This document shows, one piece after another, positions 1-10,994 of a stretch of DNA of 64,000 nucleotides. A model generated the notes under the pieces. The model was not told where the DNA came from, did not search any database, and worked only from the letters and a program-made list of their open reading frames with translations. A program made the translations under genes and the position numbers. Source of the stretch: Dendrolimus kikuchii. Lineage: Eukaryota; Arthropoda; Insecta; Lepidoptera; Lasiocampidae. Each line of letters starts with the position of its first letter. Position 1 is the first letter of the stretch. The stretch is from contig CM034406.1 of NCBI GenBank assembly GCA_019925095.2, positions 11,039,388 through 11,103,387 on the forward strand. Reading direction: 5' to 3'.

Positions 1-289
1 TTCGCATTTATAATATTAATAGGGATTATGTATATTTTAGATATCTCTGTATTCATATGTATTTATTATTATATATGTATGTATGTATGTAAGTATTTAC
101 TTATGTCACTTATTAACTTATGTATATATTTTTTACATTTTTACACAAATTTAGTTCGCTCGTTTGCTCACAATTTAACTTGATAGAAAATCCTGTTATT
201 AGCTCTAAATTTTAAGTACTTTTTTGTTTGTTTGTATTATTAATATACGCTGTTGTTTTTTTTTCAATAAATAAATAATGTATTAATAC
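1..289. other. AT-rich sequence without a recognised gene
   Basis: Low-complexity A/T-rich DNA with a short TATG-rich run near position 75-92. No open frame, RNA gene or repeat boundary can be supported here. Confidence 0.5.
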
Positions 290-795
290 TGTTACGACCT
301 AGACGCCAACAAAGACTAATTCACATCTGCATACACGTAGAAACACATTTTATTACCTTTCGGAATTTGGACTTCTTTTGTTTACTTTGTGTTTAAAATT
401 TGTGATTATAAAACAGCCCATTGTGTGACATATTTTATAGTAGTCATATGCCAGGTGTGTCGGATTTAAAGTACAAACTGATTCTAGGAAATTCGGTCCA
501 CGCGGCCAGACAGACGTATTGCATCTGTGCAGTATAAACCAATGCCTCGATTGAGGGACGAGGCAGTCGAGCGATAATCATGAACGAAGCAAGGCGTGTG
601 TACTACAATCGGGAATCTTTTAGTGACGGACTTTGCGCGTTTTATGGAATTACGACCTTCTGAATTACGTTTGGACTTGTTGTGTTCGGTTATATTTGTA
701 CCTGTGTATACGTGTTTGTATAGTTCTAATAAACTCTATAATAATTCTAACGGCAGTTTTAATTCGAGTCTCGCGACTCGTAATAATACGTAACA
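290..795 (+). mobile_element. Candidate solo LTR of an LTR retrotransposon
   Basis: The segment begins TGTTACG and ends CGTAACA, so it has TG...CA termini within a 7 bp inverted repeat, as LTRs of Gypsy and BEL/Pao elements do. About 240 bp in there is a TATA-like stretch (AGTATAAACC near 531-540), and near 728 an AATAAA polyadenylation signal, the order expected for U3-R-U5. The 506 bp length is normal for an LTR. No gag-pol coding sequence and no second copy lie in the window, so it would be a solo LTR left by recombination. I could not find a matching 4-6 bp target duplication on the two sides, which lowers confidence. Strand follows the TATA-to-AATAAA order. Confidence 0.55.
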
Positions 796-1415
796 AGGTA
801 TTTAATTATTAGATACGTAACGACTACACACCAAAATATCATCCTTCAAGTTCCCGCCAAAAACTCATCAATCTTCAATACGCGTGATATAACTGTAGAA
901 GGTATCTGAGATACTTAAGTCTATGGTAGCGCACATTGTACAAACTGATTCGTACACGATACGGAGGTAAGATGGTAAGTTGATTAAACCGTTAGGTCCA
1001 ACCCTTTTAAGTTCGTTCGTTACGTGAAACCTTTAATTTGTTTTGTACACGTATCGCTGTCAGGTTGTGTTGTTTGGGATGCTCGATGGGTTTAAAGCTT
1101 GTTCACTGAATTTCATCGAATTAAAGTACTAACAAGGTACGTGATATCTAAATTCCTTTCCTTTTTATTTCCGAAACATGATTTCGCTTGGTTTATATGT
1201 TTAGCAAATGTGTAGTATATACTTATATAAATAATCGACACACATCTATGATGAAACATGAGATTCAATATATTTAACCCCGGGAATTATCGGCGATTTG
1301 TTTTATAGTATTATCATGCCAATATTTTATATCCATTTTGAGAACAAACTCTTAGTTTGAATATTGTAATTACGGATTTAATCTTTATCTGTTCTTCAAA
1401 TGAAATAGTAAATAC
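796..1415. other. No recognised gene
   Basis: Moderately AT-rich intergenic DNA. I see no coding frame, no RNA gene and no clear repeat boundary. Confidence 0.45.
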
Positions 1416-1627
1416 AAAACCGACTTCGCTCTAAAAACCCAAAATAAATATTTATCCGACTTCTTTTTACAACATCTTGAAGTTGCTGTCAAATAAAACA
1501 TAAAAGAACAACAACAAATTTACAAAATATAGTAATTTTTATGTTTTACTTGACACCTACTTCAAGATGTTGTAGAAAGAAGTCTGTTAAGTACTATTTT
1601 TTTGGTTTTTAGTGTGAAGTCGGTTTT
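1416..1627. mobile_element. MITE-like element with terminal inverted repeats of about 90 bp
   Basis: The left arm (about 1416-1504) starts AAAACCGACTTC and is matched, inverted, by the right arm (about 1538-1627), which ends GAAGTCGGTTTT. Both arms carry the block ACAACATCTTGAAGT and share a long AAACATAAA stretch near the centre, leaving a loop of only about 33 bp. This fold-back layout with no coding sequence fits a short non-autonomous DNA transposon. Fragments with the same CCGACTTC and AACAACAAC blocks recur near 22875 and 31220-31310. The superfamily cannot be told because no target duplication is clear. Confidence 0.7.
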
Positions 1628-2190
1628 GATTTTGTTAAAAAAAACTTATTTTTACTTTTTAGTTGTGCAATCACTCCAATAGTTTTAAAAATAATATACT
1701 AAGCACCTGTAGAAATGGTACAACTGTCATGCGTATACAAATTTAGCATCTCATTCTTCGGTGTATATATATGCTCTTCAACAAGGGTTGCTTTCGATTT
1801 CCTTGCAATCTAAAAGTCAGATTCTGACTTGGTGACCATGAAACCGCCTCGGAAGTATATATACTTATGAATAAAGTTAAAAAAAAATCAAAATCGAACT
1901 ACAATTGATGGAGAAATGAATGCAAGCATGCACAATGCATATAAAAAAATTAAGCTCCTGTAGAAAATATAATAACTACACGCGTATACAAGCTTTTTTT
2001 TCAAGAATTTAGGCGCACGGCGTTCTTTAATAACTTAATATAGACTTACGAGTAAAGAAAAAAATTTGAAAATCGGTTTAGAATTTACGATGAATTTACG
2101 AAGAAGTCTATTATCAATTTTAGTAGGTATCTCTAATTCCTTAGAATCCACTCATTAAATCTTGACATGGTGATAATGAGACCAGAGATT
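1628..2190. repeat. Degenerate repeat with two related sub-blocks
   Basis: Two stretches, near 1700-1750 and 1950-1995, share the wording AGCnCCTGTAGAAA followed by a CGCGTATACAA block. A similar order in the opposite strand appears near 31010-31150. This suggests an old interspersed repeat, possibly larger than the fold-back element next to it. No coding sequence seen. Confidence 0.35.
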
Positions 2191-2507
2191 TTCTATCTGT
2201 GAAGGAACGGAGAAAGAATACAATTTCCTGCGGCCTGGCGGCCTGTCGTGAGAGGTGACTAAACAACCTACAGCCAGGTGGTAGGGTATTTGTTCGACTG
2301 GATGGCGACCACCCCTGGTCTAGAGTATGCCGCCATAACAACCTTGTGTTGCGTTCCGGCATTAGTGACCAGGTTCCAGTCTCCCTTAAGAGAGCAGCAG
2401 CGCATTTGTAGCACCTTTGGTGTTGCAAATGTCCATAGGCGATGGTAACCGCTTTCCATCAAGTGGGCCGTCTGCCTGTCTGCTGAACTCCTGCAATAAA
2501 AAAAAAC
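2191..2507 (+). mobile_element. Family B retroposon, near full length
   Basis: About 317 bp starting near TCTATCTGTGAAGGAACGG and ending CTCCTGCAATAAAAAAAA. The same sequence recurs at 11430, 23620, 25267 (inverted), 38628 and in shorter pieces elsewhere in the window. It ends in a poly(A) run directly after CTGCAATAAA, as a retroposon copied from a polyadenylated RNA would. No pol III boxes A and B were seen, so it may be a 5'-truncated LINE 3' end rather than a tRNA SINE. Short open frames on both strands are by-products of its GC-rich body and are not called as genes. Confidence 0.7.
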
Positions 2508-3877
2508 TTATAGTACCTCTTTTTTATCTCATTTAGTTACAATGCAATAACAGTATTACAACTAAATCGAGAATGTAAGCACCTTATCCTTAGCCTATTG
2601 TATTAGAAATGCACTACGGTAGTGGAACACTTATAAGTAAATAGATGGCGCGGTGCAATAATTGAGGTCGGAAACGTTTCCCGAAATGTACAAAGAATAT
2701 ACAAATTTCCAACAGTAATAGATGGGTCTAGGACTGCGAGGAACAACAATAGACTCGCTGGAAGATCTGTCTTTGAGACGAAGACGCATTCCATCTCGCT
2801 CTTCCACCCTAGTCAGGGCATCCCTAAACTTCGATGCTCTGTCTGTAATTTTCCATAAGAAATACGTGAAAATATCTAAATCTATTTTCTTCTTCTCTCT
2901 CTTTCTTCGGAAATCTGTTTTTAATTAATCTGCAAAGAAAACTATAGCAATTTCTAAATTCCAACCATAAACTTTGTAGTTTTTAATGGAACGAATATGA
3001 ACTGTTTATTTGTTGTAGCTAGATTCAGGTCTTCCTCCTTGGTGAACGATGTAGTGACAGATTAGCATACAAAAATAGTGAGAACATCTATCTTTATTGT
3101 AAAAAAATAGCAGTTGCCTTTTTCGTTCAGCCGTGTTGGATTCTGCATCAAAGCGTTTCGATTAACCCAACTTTTTTTATTCGTTGCTCAGTTTCATTAG
3201 TTATGTTGCGCACTGGGCTTCTGGTAGCTTAGTTGACGACTCGTTATATCTTTCTATTCCAATACAAGTCAGGTTTGTAGGTTTGCCCTATGCCGTGATA
3301 CTGAATGACTATTATTTTATTTTTCAAATGAATATTTTCACATTTCCATAAGCATTTTATAACATAATGAGCCCTTACCGCCATTTTATCATAACTGATA
3401 TTTGGACCTAATTTAATTTTTTGTTGCAAAATGTATTTTAAACTATTATTTTGTTTTAATACTCAGTTTTTGTCTCAGTAGGCTAATCTAACTAAAACTA
3501 AAAGTCTAAAAGCAAAATATTAGTTTAATTAACCTTTGCAACAAAAAACATACTTAGGTCTAAATGTCGTTTTCGCTAAAATGGCGGTAAAGGCTGGATA
3601 TTATGTAGGTACTTATAATTGTTCAAATATATTTTTTGTATGTTCTTTGTTTGTTGTTGTTCTTAGTAAATTAATATAAGTCTATAGATATTTTAGGCGT
3701 CAATATTGAAATGTTTATTAGTTTTTTTTTCTGTGAATGTGACGTTACTGCCTGGCATTAACAGAAGATCAGCGATGGTTATTACCGACCAGCATTTGCT
3801 GAGTTAGGGCCTCTTTAACCTTTGGCTTTCGTTAACCTGTTTATGTTTTACTCTGTTTTAAATAACTCTAAATAAAC
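2508..3877. other. No recognised gene
   Basis: AT-rich intergenic DNA with only short chance frames. Nothing resembling a known protein or RNA was seen. Confidence 0.4.
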
Positions 3878-4000
3878 CTTTTTTTTTATTGCAGGAGTTC
3901 AGAAGACAGGCAGACGGCCCACTTGATGGAAAGCGGGTATAATCGCCTATGGACATTTGCAACACCAAAGGTGCTACAAATGCGCTGCTGTTCTTTTAAT
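3878..4000 (-). mobile_element. Family B retroposon, 3' end only
   Basis: Starts on this strand with a T-run followed by ATTGCAGGAGTTCAG, the reverse of the family B tail, and continues through the block complementary to GGTGTTGCAAATGTCCATAGGCGA. It stops after about 120 bp, so it is a 5'-truncated copy inserted in the minus orientation. Confidence 0.65.
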
Positions 4001-4319
4001 TCTAATTTATTAATTTTAATTTCTTTCAATAGTGTAAAGTACCATTAAGTTTATACGTAGTAGAGTCATTAGTCATTATTTTGACAATAGCTCTTAGGTC
4101 CGCTCTATCGGTGTGATATTTCACGGCTCTCAAGGAATATCAGCCTGAGCTAATCGTGTTTCGTGCATTGAGTGAGAGTTCACTATGCAATAAAAAATTA
4201 CCTAAGTCAAATTGAAGTTACGACATATAGTGGTTAAAGGCATCAAAGTATAATTTTTCTATTATTTCCTACATTTAGACACATTAATCAATTATATACA
4301 TACGTTGTCGTGAATTTTG

Positions 4320-4475
4320 TCAGGAGCCTTAAGAACAGACGAGCGTGCATGACAAGAGTTATGAATGTCAAAGAGGCAAGTGAGGTGTGTAAGAATAAGC
4401 CTAAATGGCACTCTGTTGTTCGTGCCTACCCCGCAAGGGAACTGGCGTGAAGTTATGAATGAATGAATGAAAAAA
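4320..4475 (+). mobile_element. RTE-like non-LTR element family D, 5'-truncated 3' end
   Basis: Reads in frame as the end of a LINE-type protein, with MTRVMNVKEASEVC followed by KWHSVVRAYPARELA and a stop. The 3' end passes from the stop directly into a short TGAA tetranucleotide array. Four more copies occur at 35556, 36557, 37695 and 53834; the last retains most of the coding tail. Only about 45 codons remain here. A target duplication was not evident. Confidence 0.65.
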
Positions 4476-5061
4476 TAAATTATATCGCAATTATACTTTA
4501 TACCATCATTGAGTAAATTAATTACTCTACCTTTTCTATAATTAGATTCTCAAGTTTTGAGAGTATGAATTTAATTATAGATTACATTTAATTAACTAAT
4601 ATCGTCGTTGTCCACGTCAAGATTATTTAGGTAGATTACCGCTCTGTTGCTTGATTTTGTATGGAATATTGTAAATAATCGGGTAAATATCTGGTTAAAA
4701 GTGTTTGGCCAAAATATCACGTGTGGACAAAGCATTATGTGCAACGTTGCCAGCGATCAGTCGCCTAGTGCGTAATAGCCTTCCCTTTGCGGTGATCCGC
4801 TTCGCCATAGCAGAGAAATATCCATAATATTTTTTCCCCTACGTTGTTAGCGATTTCAAAACGGCTTACGTCACTTTTTACGGTTTCCTGAGTTTCTTTT
4901 ATGGAAATATAAAAGCCTTTTGTATTATTAAAATCCAGTTTTGTTGTATTTCCTGCAGTTTTTCCTATAGTGTAATGCTATTTATGGTACTTTAATGACC
5001 ATTATGTTCTTTAAAACCCATATATCTCATTTTTATGATATATGGGTTCGAATTCTATTCG

Positions 5062-5240
5062 GAAGCCATGCACCGCGCAGGGAGTATTTTTATGGTGAAG
5101 AAAAAATTGCGATAAAACCTGGACATCAAGACAATCGATGTGCCAAAATACACCAGTCTGCATTGGGCAAGCGTGTTGGGTATGCAATCCGTTCCTCTAT
5201 AAATTGGTTCGAGCCCAGTATTATTATTAATAACTAAGAT
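5062..5240 (+). mobile_element. tRNA-derived SINE (family A), body and 3' end fragment
   Basis: Matches the 3' half of the complete SINE at 63359-63655: the blocks around GATAAAACCTGGACATC, GACAATCGATGTG and GGGCAAGCGTGTTGGGTAT are in order, ending with GAGCCCAGTATTATTATTA. The tRNA-like head is missing or unrecognisable. It is clearly diverged and so is an old copy. Confidence 0.6.
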
Positions 5241-5440
5241 ATGCTCAAGACTTCGTCTACGCTTGACCTAAAGTCCTTCGGGATTTCCGTGTCACAAAAT
5301 ACCGCAACATTTGAATAAGAATGTAATCGTTTCAGTGAAAACGCACCCAAAAAACTACAAACCGCACCCGGGAAAATTCCCGTGGGGATCTTAAGATAAA
5401 AAGTAGCACAGAGTTTAAGTCTAAAATTAGTTATCTGTCA
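5241..5440 (-). mobile_element. Helitron-like 3' end fragment
   Basis: On the minus strand this segment ends with a GAAGTC...GCATATC block close to that at 26080-26250, where the series finishes CTAG before T, as Helitron 3' ends do. The interior holds CCCGGGAAAATTCCCG, the same palindrome-rich motif as at 12322-12580. It has no coding capacity. Confidence 0.4.
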
Positions 5441-5654
5441 GCGAAAACTGCATCGAAATGAGCTCAGTACTTTTTACGTGAATCCCGAACAAAGAGACAA
5501 GAAATCTAAAAAAATTGCATCGTTTTCTCCTTCGTTTATATTATAGTCTATTCCAGTGGTTTTTTTTTAATAGCTTCAATGTACAGACACAGCATGTTTA
5601 GAATCTTATAATATTACAGATAATATTTATTTTATCAGATTATAGTATAAAACT

Positions 5655-5695
5655 TCTTCCTTCTTCTTCTTTCTTCTTCTTCTTCTCTCGCAGGC
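5655..5695. repeat. CTT-rich microsatellite
   Basis: Interrupted TTC/CTT repeats of about 35 bp immediately upstream of a family F repeat copy. It looks like a simple pyrimidine tract and has no assigned role. Confidence 0.7.
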
Positions 5696-5790
5696 TTAGT
5701 CCTATAGATTTATGTGTTTATTTCTTTTTAGATTTTCGTTTCACCGAGTTTCAAATCACAGCTGTTTTAAAGAAGTTTCACTTCAACAAT
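5690..5790 (+). repeat. Interspersed repeat family F, copy 1
   Basis: Contains GCAGGCTTAGTCCTATAG followed about 60 bp later by GAGTTTCAAATCAC and AAGAAGTTTCACTTCAA. The same series is found at 17510-17630, 34322-34440 and inverted at 28905-28995. Four copies in 64 kb mark it as a mobile or formerly mobile sequence. Its pyrimidine tract followed by GCAG resembles a splice acceptor, but the repetition argues against a host exon. Confidence 0.6.
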
Positions 5791-6184
5791 AGAAAATTGT
5801 TGAAAAGCGTAAAGTAAACAATATGTATAGATTTAATAATTAAACAATACACCACGCGTTCCTTTTTACTACTTTTGTTAATACAATATAACACGCCCAC
5901 ATGTGTCGGCCATAAGTTAGCCTCTTCGGTGGGGATTAATGTACGTAGGTTAGGATTAGGAGGCATTTAGTTCTCGGACGTTCACACTTAGACACTTGAA
6001 CTAACGACTCTTGTTCTTTAAGTTTTTAACACGAGAAAATATTAGAGAAATTCTGAAGAAAGGTGTTACTTTGAAAGAAAAAGGTTAAGTAGTTAAGAAG
6101 TGTATTAAGCTAAGTGAGAGCTTTTCCGAGATCTTTATTTACAGGTATTTCAGTATTTTCTTAGATTTTCTCCTCTCTAGACGC

Positions 6185-6340
6185 AATTAAAGTACGTTTT
6201 GTATGAAAGAAAACTCTTTATTGCTCACCATAAACTAAAATATAGACAATTAATATAGATAAGATATATCTTAGCACAGTGGGCGGCCTGATCGCTCACA
6301 GCGATTCCTTCTAGGCAACCCGGTGTCCAAGGAGGTGTAA
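6185..6340 (-). repeat. LINE 3' UTR fragment family G
   Basis: On the minus strand it reads from a GGTTGCC block through the small hairpin ATCGCT-NNN-AGCGAT (arms at 6291-6296 and 6300-6305), then GGCCGCC, and ends with an AATAAAG-like signal. A copy in plus orientation lies at 49040-49155, with weaker ones near 15175 and 26370. Position and polyadenylation signal suggest the 3' UTR of a non-LTR element; the coding part is absent. Confidence 0.5.
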
Positions 6341-8193
6341 CAAAAAAACTAATACAACCTAAATCAACTACTAATAAAGCCAAAAAATAATTTAGTACAG
6401 ATATACATACATAATTAAATAGATGTGTAAAGTAAAAACAACGGCTCAGTATAGCGATCCAGCGGGGAAACGTAGCCAGCCTTCTTGCCCATAGAAGACG
6501 CTGACCTAATCTTAATATTCTACGTATAGTTTTGAGGGACTATGGGTTGAATACAATATAACTAAATATTTATAAATTCATTATAATCGATACTTAGTTT
6601 TTAATTAAATAGATTACTTATAGATGATAATAATAAAACTTAAGTATACCTATATGCAAACAAAAATATTGTTATATTATGTATAGGCACTAAGAATGTT
6701 TTGTTACTCTGTGATCACCACGGCCTATGAAAAGTGAACGAATAGAAATTTATTTAGAGTTACCTTATATTTATTTATGTACCTCAACAGTAATTAATTG
6801 ACATAGAATTTATAAAATTGGGCATATCATTTTTAGAATAAATGTTGTACTATAAATTTAACGTATCAAACATCTATATATGTGTAAGAATTTGTAAATG
6901 AATAATAAGGGAAAGTGAATGAATGAATGATTAATAAGTAAAGGGAATAATAAAAACAATTTACAAAAATCCAGTAAAATAGTTCTAAAAAGACGTAAAT
7001 AAACACAAAGCTTTAAACAATGTTAAAAACGCGCAGGCAATTTGCCAAATAGCTAAAAAAATATTAAAACATCTGTGCTCAAATTGGAACAAGCACCCAG
7101 TTTCGTAGCTACCCCGAGCTCCCCTAATCGGAATAGTGCCGTAAGATCCGGGTTAACGAGTAATAGGGAATGTTTACACTGACTCGACTGTAGCAGCGAT
7201 TTTGAGCTCTTCTTATCATGTTATCATTTCACCTATATGTATAAGGCATATTCTATAAACGTGTAGTTTAATTAAATTAAAATATTCAAAATATTTTTAT
7301 TTTTTGCTTTAGATTTATTGATGATTGTGAGATAAAAGAGTACCACCCACTTTACACAATTTGTTGTTTTTCCTTCGATAGTTTATATTAACCAGGCACC
7401 AGCAAGACACACTCACGTCGACATTATTATTGATTATTTTAAAGTTTTACACACTTTCCTATGCGGTGGTTTAATGTTTAGCTCTTATTATTATAAGGTA
7501 TTGAGAGAAACTTTGCATATTCTTTATTGCGTGTAGCGGGCGAATTGCGCAGCGTCTCTTTTTAGAAACGGAAGGAGAGTAGGAGGGGGAAATTTTGAAT
7601 ATGAACAGTGCTAGTTAAACTGTTTATAATTAAAACCTTTCCTAAATTATTGTATATGTCTAATCTACACTCGAATATGATTGTGATTTTTTTTTATCTA
7701 CATGTCATTTGAACTAAGTAAGACAAAGCGAGGTTGTTATTGATTCTTATTACATTAATGAATTCCACGATAATTAAATTACTATTTCAATAATGAGTGA
7801 GTCTTATCAGTGTAGCGGCTCCCTAAGATCAGAGTTAACGAGTCATAGGCATTTTTCCCCGACCTCCCCAGCTGACTTGATTAAAACACGCCGAAATTGA
7901 GATGTTTTCCCGTGCGATTATTGTGATTTTGCCTGTGATAACAAACAAATGAAAATGTATGAGGTTTTCTGCACTTCGGGTTTTTGCCAAATGGTTATGT
8001 TCGGGTTTATGCGTACGTCACGTATTGTAGTTAATTTTTGTGTGCCCTTTATTAACACTGACGGCATATTTCTGTGTTTTTTGCATGTTAATTATAGTCA
8101 TATGTGAATTTTCGTGTATGAATAAAATTCACACTCCATTTTGTGAGTACAATTTTGCCACTTCATGCAATATATCCACTGGTATTATGTTAA
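6341..8193. other. No recognised gene; contains a diverged repeat pair
   Basis: No coding sequence is recognised. Two stretches, 7130-7205 and 7808-7895, share the string GTTAACGAGT in a similar setting (TAAGATC before, ATAGG after), about 680 bp apart. They could be two copies of a small dispersed repeat. The rest is AT-rich. Confidence 0.35.
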
Positions 8194-8369
8194 TCTATAC
8201 TAGTATTATATAGAGATAAATTTCGTGAGTTAGTTTGTTTGTAGGAAGTAATCACTTGAATTACTGAATCGATCTTGATAATTCTTTCACCAGTAGAAAG
8301 CTACATTATCCCTGAGTGATATAAGATATATTTGATTACTCCCAGCGAAGTGATCACGGGTCAGCCAGT
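8194..8369 (+). mobile_element. Helitron-like non-autonomous element
   Basis: Starts TCTATACTAGTATTATA, a start common among lepidopteran Helitrons, and after about 175 bp ends with GCGAAGTGATCACGGG then CCAGT, a decayed form of a GC-rich hairpin followed by CTAGT. The interior has the TTTCACCAGTAGAAAGCTACATTATCCCTGAG wording in two parts, recurring inverted at 37265-37455 and in part at 52440-52560. No Rep/helicase coding sequence is present. Confidence 0.45.
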
Positions 8370-9128
8370 TAAGTTTAAACAACTCTATTTTATTTATTGT
8401 TTTAATATTTTTGTCTCTTAACACTGAATCAATACAGTATAATATTGATTCACTAGAATTTTGTTTTAGAAAGACAAGTCAAAATACAGATTTATGGACA
8501 TGCTTAGTTGTGGTTCATTCTAGTATTAATTTTATTGGCGATGCTAATGCATTGGCGGTCTTTCGAACTTTGTGGACACAAACATACAGACCCTGAATTT
8601 TCTTATATAAATGTTGAAAATAGAAAGAAAGAAAACACTTTATTTGAAAAAATAGCGACGTAATTACATTCCTTATACATTTTTATACACAAAGCATATT
8701 TTGAGAATTTGTACGACGCATTTTCAGCAAACAAGGTTTGCACTCAGCATACGGACGGAATATTTTCATTCGCTATAGGGTTACAATCTTAGTTCAATAC
8801 AATGACAATAGGGTTAAACGCCACTCATAGTCGATTTTCTTACAGATAATCTTACTTATATGTCAAAACTTATATGCATTTTCTCCTGTAGAACGGGGAG
8901 TGTGCCGCGAAATTGTTTGATCTGGTGCCGCAGGACTCATTATTACAACCGCACCGCTCACCGAAGCACCGACGGGATGTTCATTTTCTTGAGCTTGAGC
9001 TTGAGCAACAGTTTTCTAGAATATTTATTCCACGTATCTGGCGATATGGAGGAAACTTCCCGTCGCGTTTTTCCCTCTACATTAAGTTATGTGGTTCTTT
9101 AAAAAGGGGGTTATGATATTTCTCAAAG

Positions 9129-9240
9129 GTTGATAGTTCGTCGGCGATGCCTCTCGTGTTGCAAACGTCTAAAGGCGACGGTAACAGTTTTCTACCAGGT
9201 GGGCCGTCTACCTGTTTGCCTACTTCAGCAATGAAAATCA
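9129..9240 (+). mobile_element. Family B-related 3' tail fragment
   Basis: Carries TTGCAAACGTCTAAAGGCGACGGTAAC, split here by its own divergence, and then CAGGTGGGCCGTC before an A-rich end. This is the last 100 bp of the family B and related tails, also seen at 23208 and 33080. Confidence 0.5.
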
Positions 9241-9489
9241 ATGAAACATAGCAGGTCAGACGTGCAATTTCAAAACCTGGCAACTGACATTGCTTTTAAA
9301 TGAATGTTTGTTACTTATTGTCTTACTAGGTGTTTGCTTTTGTATTTTGTTAGACAAACCTTGTAAATAAGTCATAGAGTAAATATTAACCATAAAAAAA
9401 TTAACATGTTGGGGGTAGGCTAAATAATAATCGGCAGCCAAACATAGACAATAGGCAGCCAAATAACAAAAATTTAAACATTACTCATT

Positions 9490-9540
9490 GTCACATCTTT
9501 GTCTTCCTTGATCACGGCTACTGAAAAGTGGCCGAAACAA
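9490..9540 (-). mobile_element. Inverted-repeat element family K, left part, interrupted
   Basis: Contains the K-family core with hairpin arms CGGCTAC and GTGGCCG (9515-9534) and the preceding TTTGTCTTC block, as in the copy at 54298-54530 on the other strand. The element is cut here by a retroposon and resumes at about 10040. Confidence 0.55.
9524..9540. repeat. Target-site duplication, left copy (17 bp)
   Basis: AAAAGTGGCCGAAACAA here is repeated exactly at 10040-10056, bracketing a retroposon. The leading As may partly belong to its tail, so the true duplication is 13-17 bp. Confidence 0.75.
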
Positions 9541-10039
9541 CAATTAAACAATAAATTATAACACCACACAAAGTCACAAACACATAACTAACAATAAAAC
9601 TTACACACATACTTAAACCTACGCGCACTACCATCGCATTGCATTACACGCACACTCCACAAACAAACCAAGACACACAAAGACCCTAAAAATTAATAAC
9701 CCAGGCACAGAAAAGAAAAAAAAACAACACACATGGCACTAGATAGGACTATATATAAGTATAGATATAAGGCCAACACTGCACATGCACTTCCTCACAA
9801 CACCAGCATGTAACAGATACACTCTACATTAGTATAAGTTTAGTATTAAAATTAGAATAAATTAATATAATAAGTTATTCTTAAGTTACACCAAAACACA
9901 AAAATTACTACATATAATGTCACATACACTAACAAAAATAAACAATAAGCGTGTATGGAGTCTCAAATTTTTCATAGAAATTAAGTAGTAAAAAAGGGCA
10001 CGGAACTCGAGTTCGTAGAGATATTAATAATAATAAAAA
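9541..10039 (+). mobile_element. Retroposon of about 500 bp with A-rich tail and long target duplication
   Basis: The insert lies between two exact copies of AAAAGTGGCCGAAACAA and ends in AATAATAATAAAAAAAA, so it was inserted in the plus orientation by target-primed reverse transcription. Its first half is strikingly rich in A and C and poor in G on this strand. It contains no long open frame. That composition and the tail suggest the 3' UTR of a non-LTR element that was 5' truncated on insertion; the CR1-type element at 57-62 kb also has a CA-rich 3' UTR on its sense strand, but I cannot align them convincingly. No relative elsewhere in the window was recognised. Confidence 0.65.
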
Positions 10040-10056
10040 AAAAGTGGCCGAAACAA
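10040..10056. repeat. Target-site duplication, right copy (17 bp)
   Basis: Exact repeat of 9524-9540. Downstream, family K-like sequence with AATAAAATT follows for a short distance, as expected if the retroposon split a K element. Confidence 0.75.
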
Positions 10057-10350
10057 TCAATAAAATTCCGCATTTAAAATATAATTTCAATCATGAAAAC
10101 TTGTAAAGACTATATCAAAATATGATTCCGCACCCAATAAGCTTAATAAATATTTTTGAAATGATACATCACTGAAGTTCAAGATGAAATGACATGTAAG
10201 TAAGTAGTACATATAATATTACTAAAATACAGAGAACAGTACAAAAGGCGATCCAAAGGAAACTCTGTTTCCCGCGCTAAGTCTCATAAGAACCTGTGTG
10301 GCGGGCCACAGTAGGATTCGCATCGGTCATATAGTTCTTATCTTTGATCA

Positions 10351-10361
10351 CAGTACATTAA
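10351..10361. repeat. Target-site duplication of truncated Jockey, left copy
   Basis: CAGTACATTAA here recurs exactly at 10984-10994, directly after the poly(A) tail. Confidence 0.8.
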
Positions 10362-10983
10362 CCATCCGATTATAAGCCTCGTCGAAAGGCTCTTGTGCGA
10401 CGACCGCGTAACGTCCTGACGGACAGAGTCGACGTTATTACGAAACGGCTGGCCCGGATCAGTCCGCCCACGGTTAGAACAGTAGGCTGGCAGGCACCGA
10501 CAGACAGACACAGACGGCGGCGTCTCAGACACCGCCAATCAAGATCTCTCCACGTCCCCGCGAGGGACGCTAGGAGACATAGCTCACCCCACAGGATAGA
10601 CTAGGCGTGTTGCTGGGAAGTTTCTTTCGCCGTTTCTTCTCTCCCAGCCATAACACGTTGCGAAACGGCAGTAAGATAGCGTAGGCCACCGCAAACCACC
10701 GATCCCGGCCCGCCGTGATCCTTCCCTTCGGGCTTTATATTACCCGTCGCCCGTTCTCAATTAGTATTTTGTGTCGCCCTATGGTGGGCATCATTAAATT
10801 CATTCCCCATTCATGGCAACAGTCCAGCCGAGGTAAAACTCCTTAGGGAGCTCCCTCGAGCAAGTTGCCCCCCCGGGCTCGAGCGCCTTCGCTTCGCGAA
10901 GGCACTCGCCCCAAAAACCCCGGTAAGGTTGTAAGGTCTTCGGACCAACAACATAAAGTCAAGTCCAATAAAAAAAAAAAAAA
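10362..10983 (+). mobile_element. Jockey-family non-LTR element, 5'-truncated copy
   Basis: Same family as 39703-44495 and 26958-27819. It keeps the last 80 codons of ORF2, the whole 3' UTR of about 360 bp and a 13-nt poly(A) tail, and is flanked by the exact 11 bp duplication CAGTACATTAA. The first few bases (10362-10364) do not match the family and may have been added at the 5' junction. The 3' UTR is nearly identical to the other two copies, including a GC-rich stem-loop at 10885-10903, so the copies are young relative to most repeats here. Confidence 0.9.
10365..10604 (+). pseudogene. Jockey ORF2 C-terminal fragment
   Basis: An open frame of 79 codons plus stop, identical almost throughout to the C-terminus encoded at 27337-27819 (RRPRNVLTDRVDVIT, then an Arg/His-rich tail ending SSPHRID). 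It lies downstream of the endonuclease and reverse-transcriptase domains, so it has no catalytic residues and no start codon of its own. It is a dead fragment created by 5' truncation, not a gene. It also supplies the sequence that is missing from the C-terminus of the long copy at 39838-42453. Confidence 0.85.
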
Positions 10984-10994
10984 CAGTACATTAA
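10984..10994. repeat. Target-site duplication of truncated Jockey, right copy
   Basis: Exact repeat of 10351-10361, immediately after the A-run. Confidence 0.8.

Noticed and set aside
4295..4500. Target duplication for the family D copy at 4320
   Set aside because: AATTATAT occurs on both sides, but the left one lies more than 20 bp away from the start of similarity, so it was not accepted.
5655..5720. Splice acceptor and host exon (pyrimidine tract followed by GCAG)
   Set aside because: The same stretch recurs in four places in the window, so it is part of a repeat family and not evidence for a host exon.
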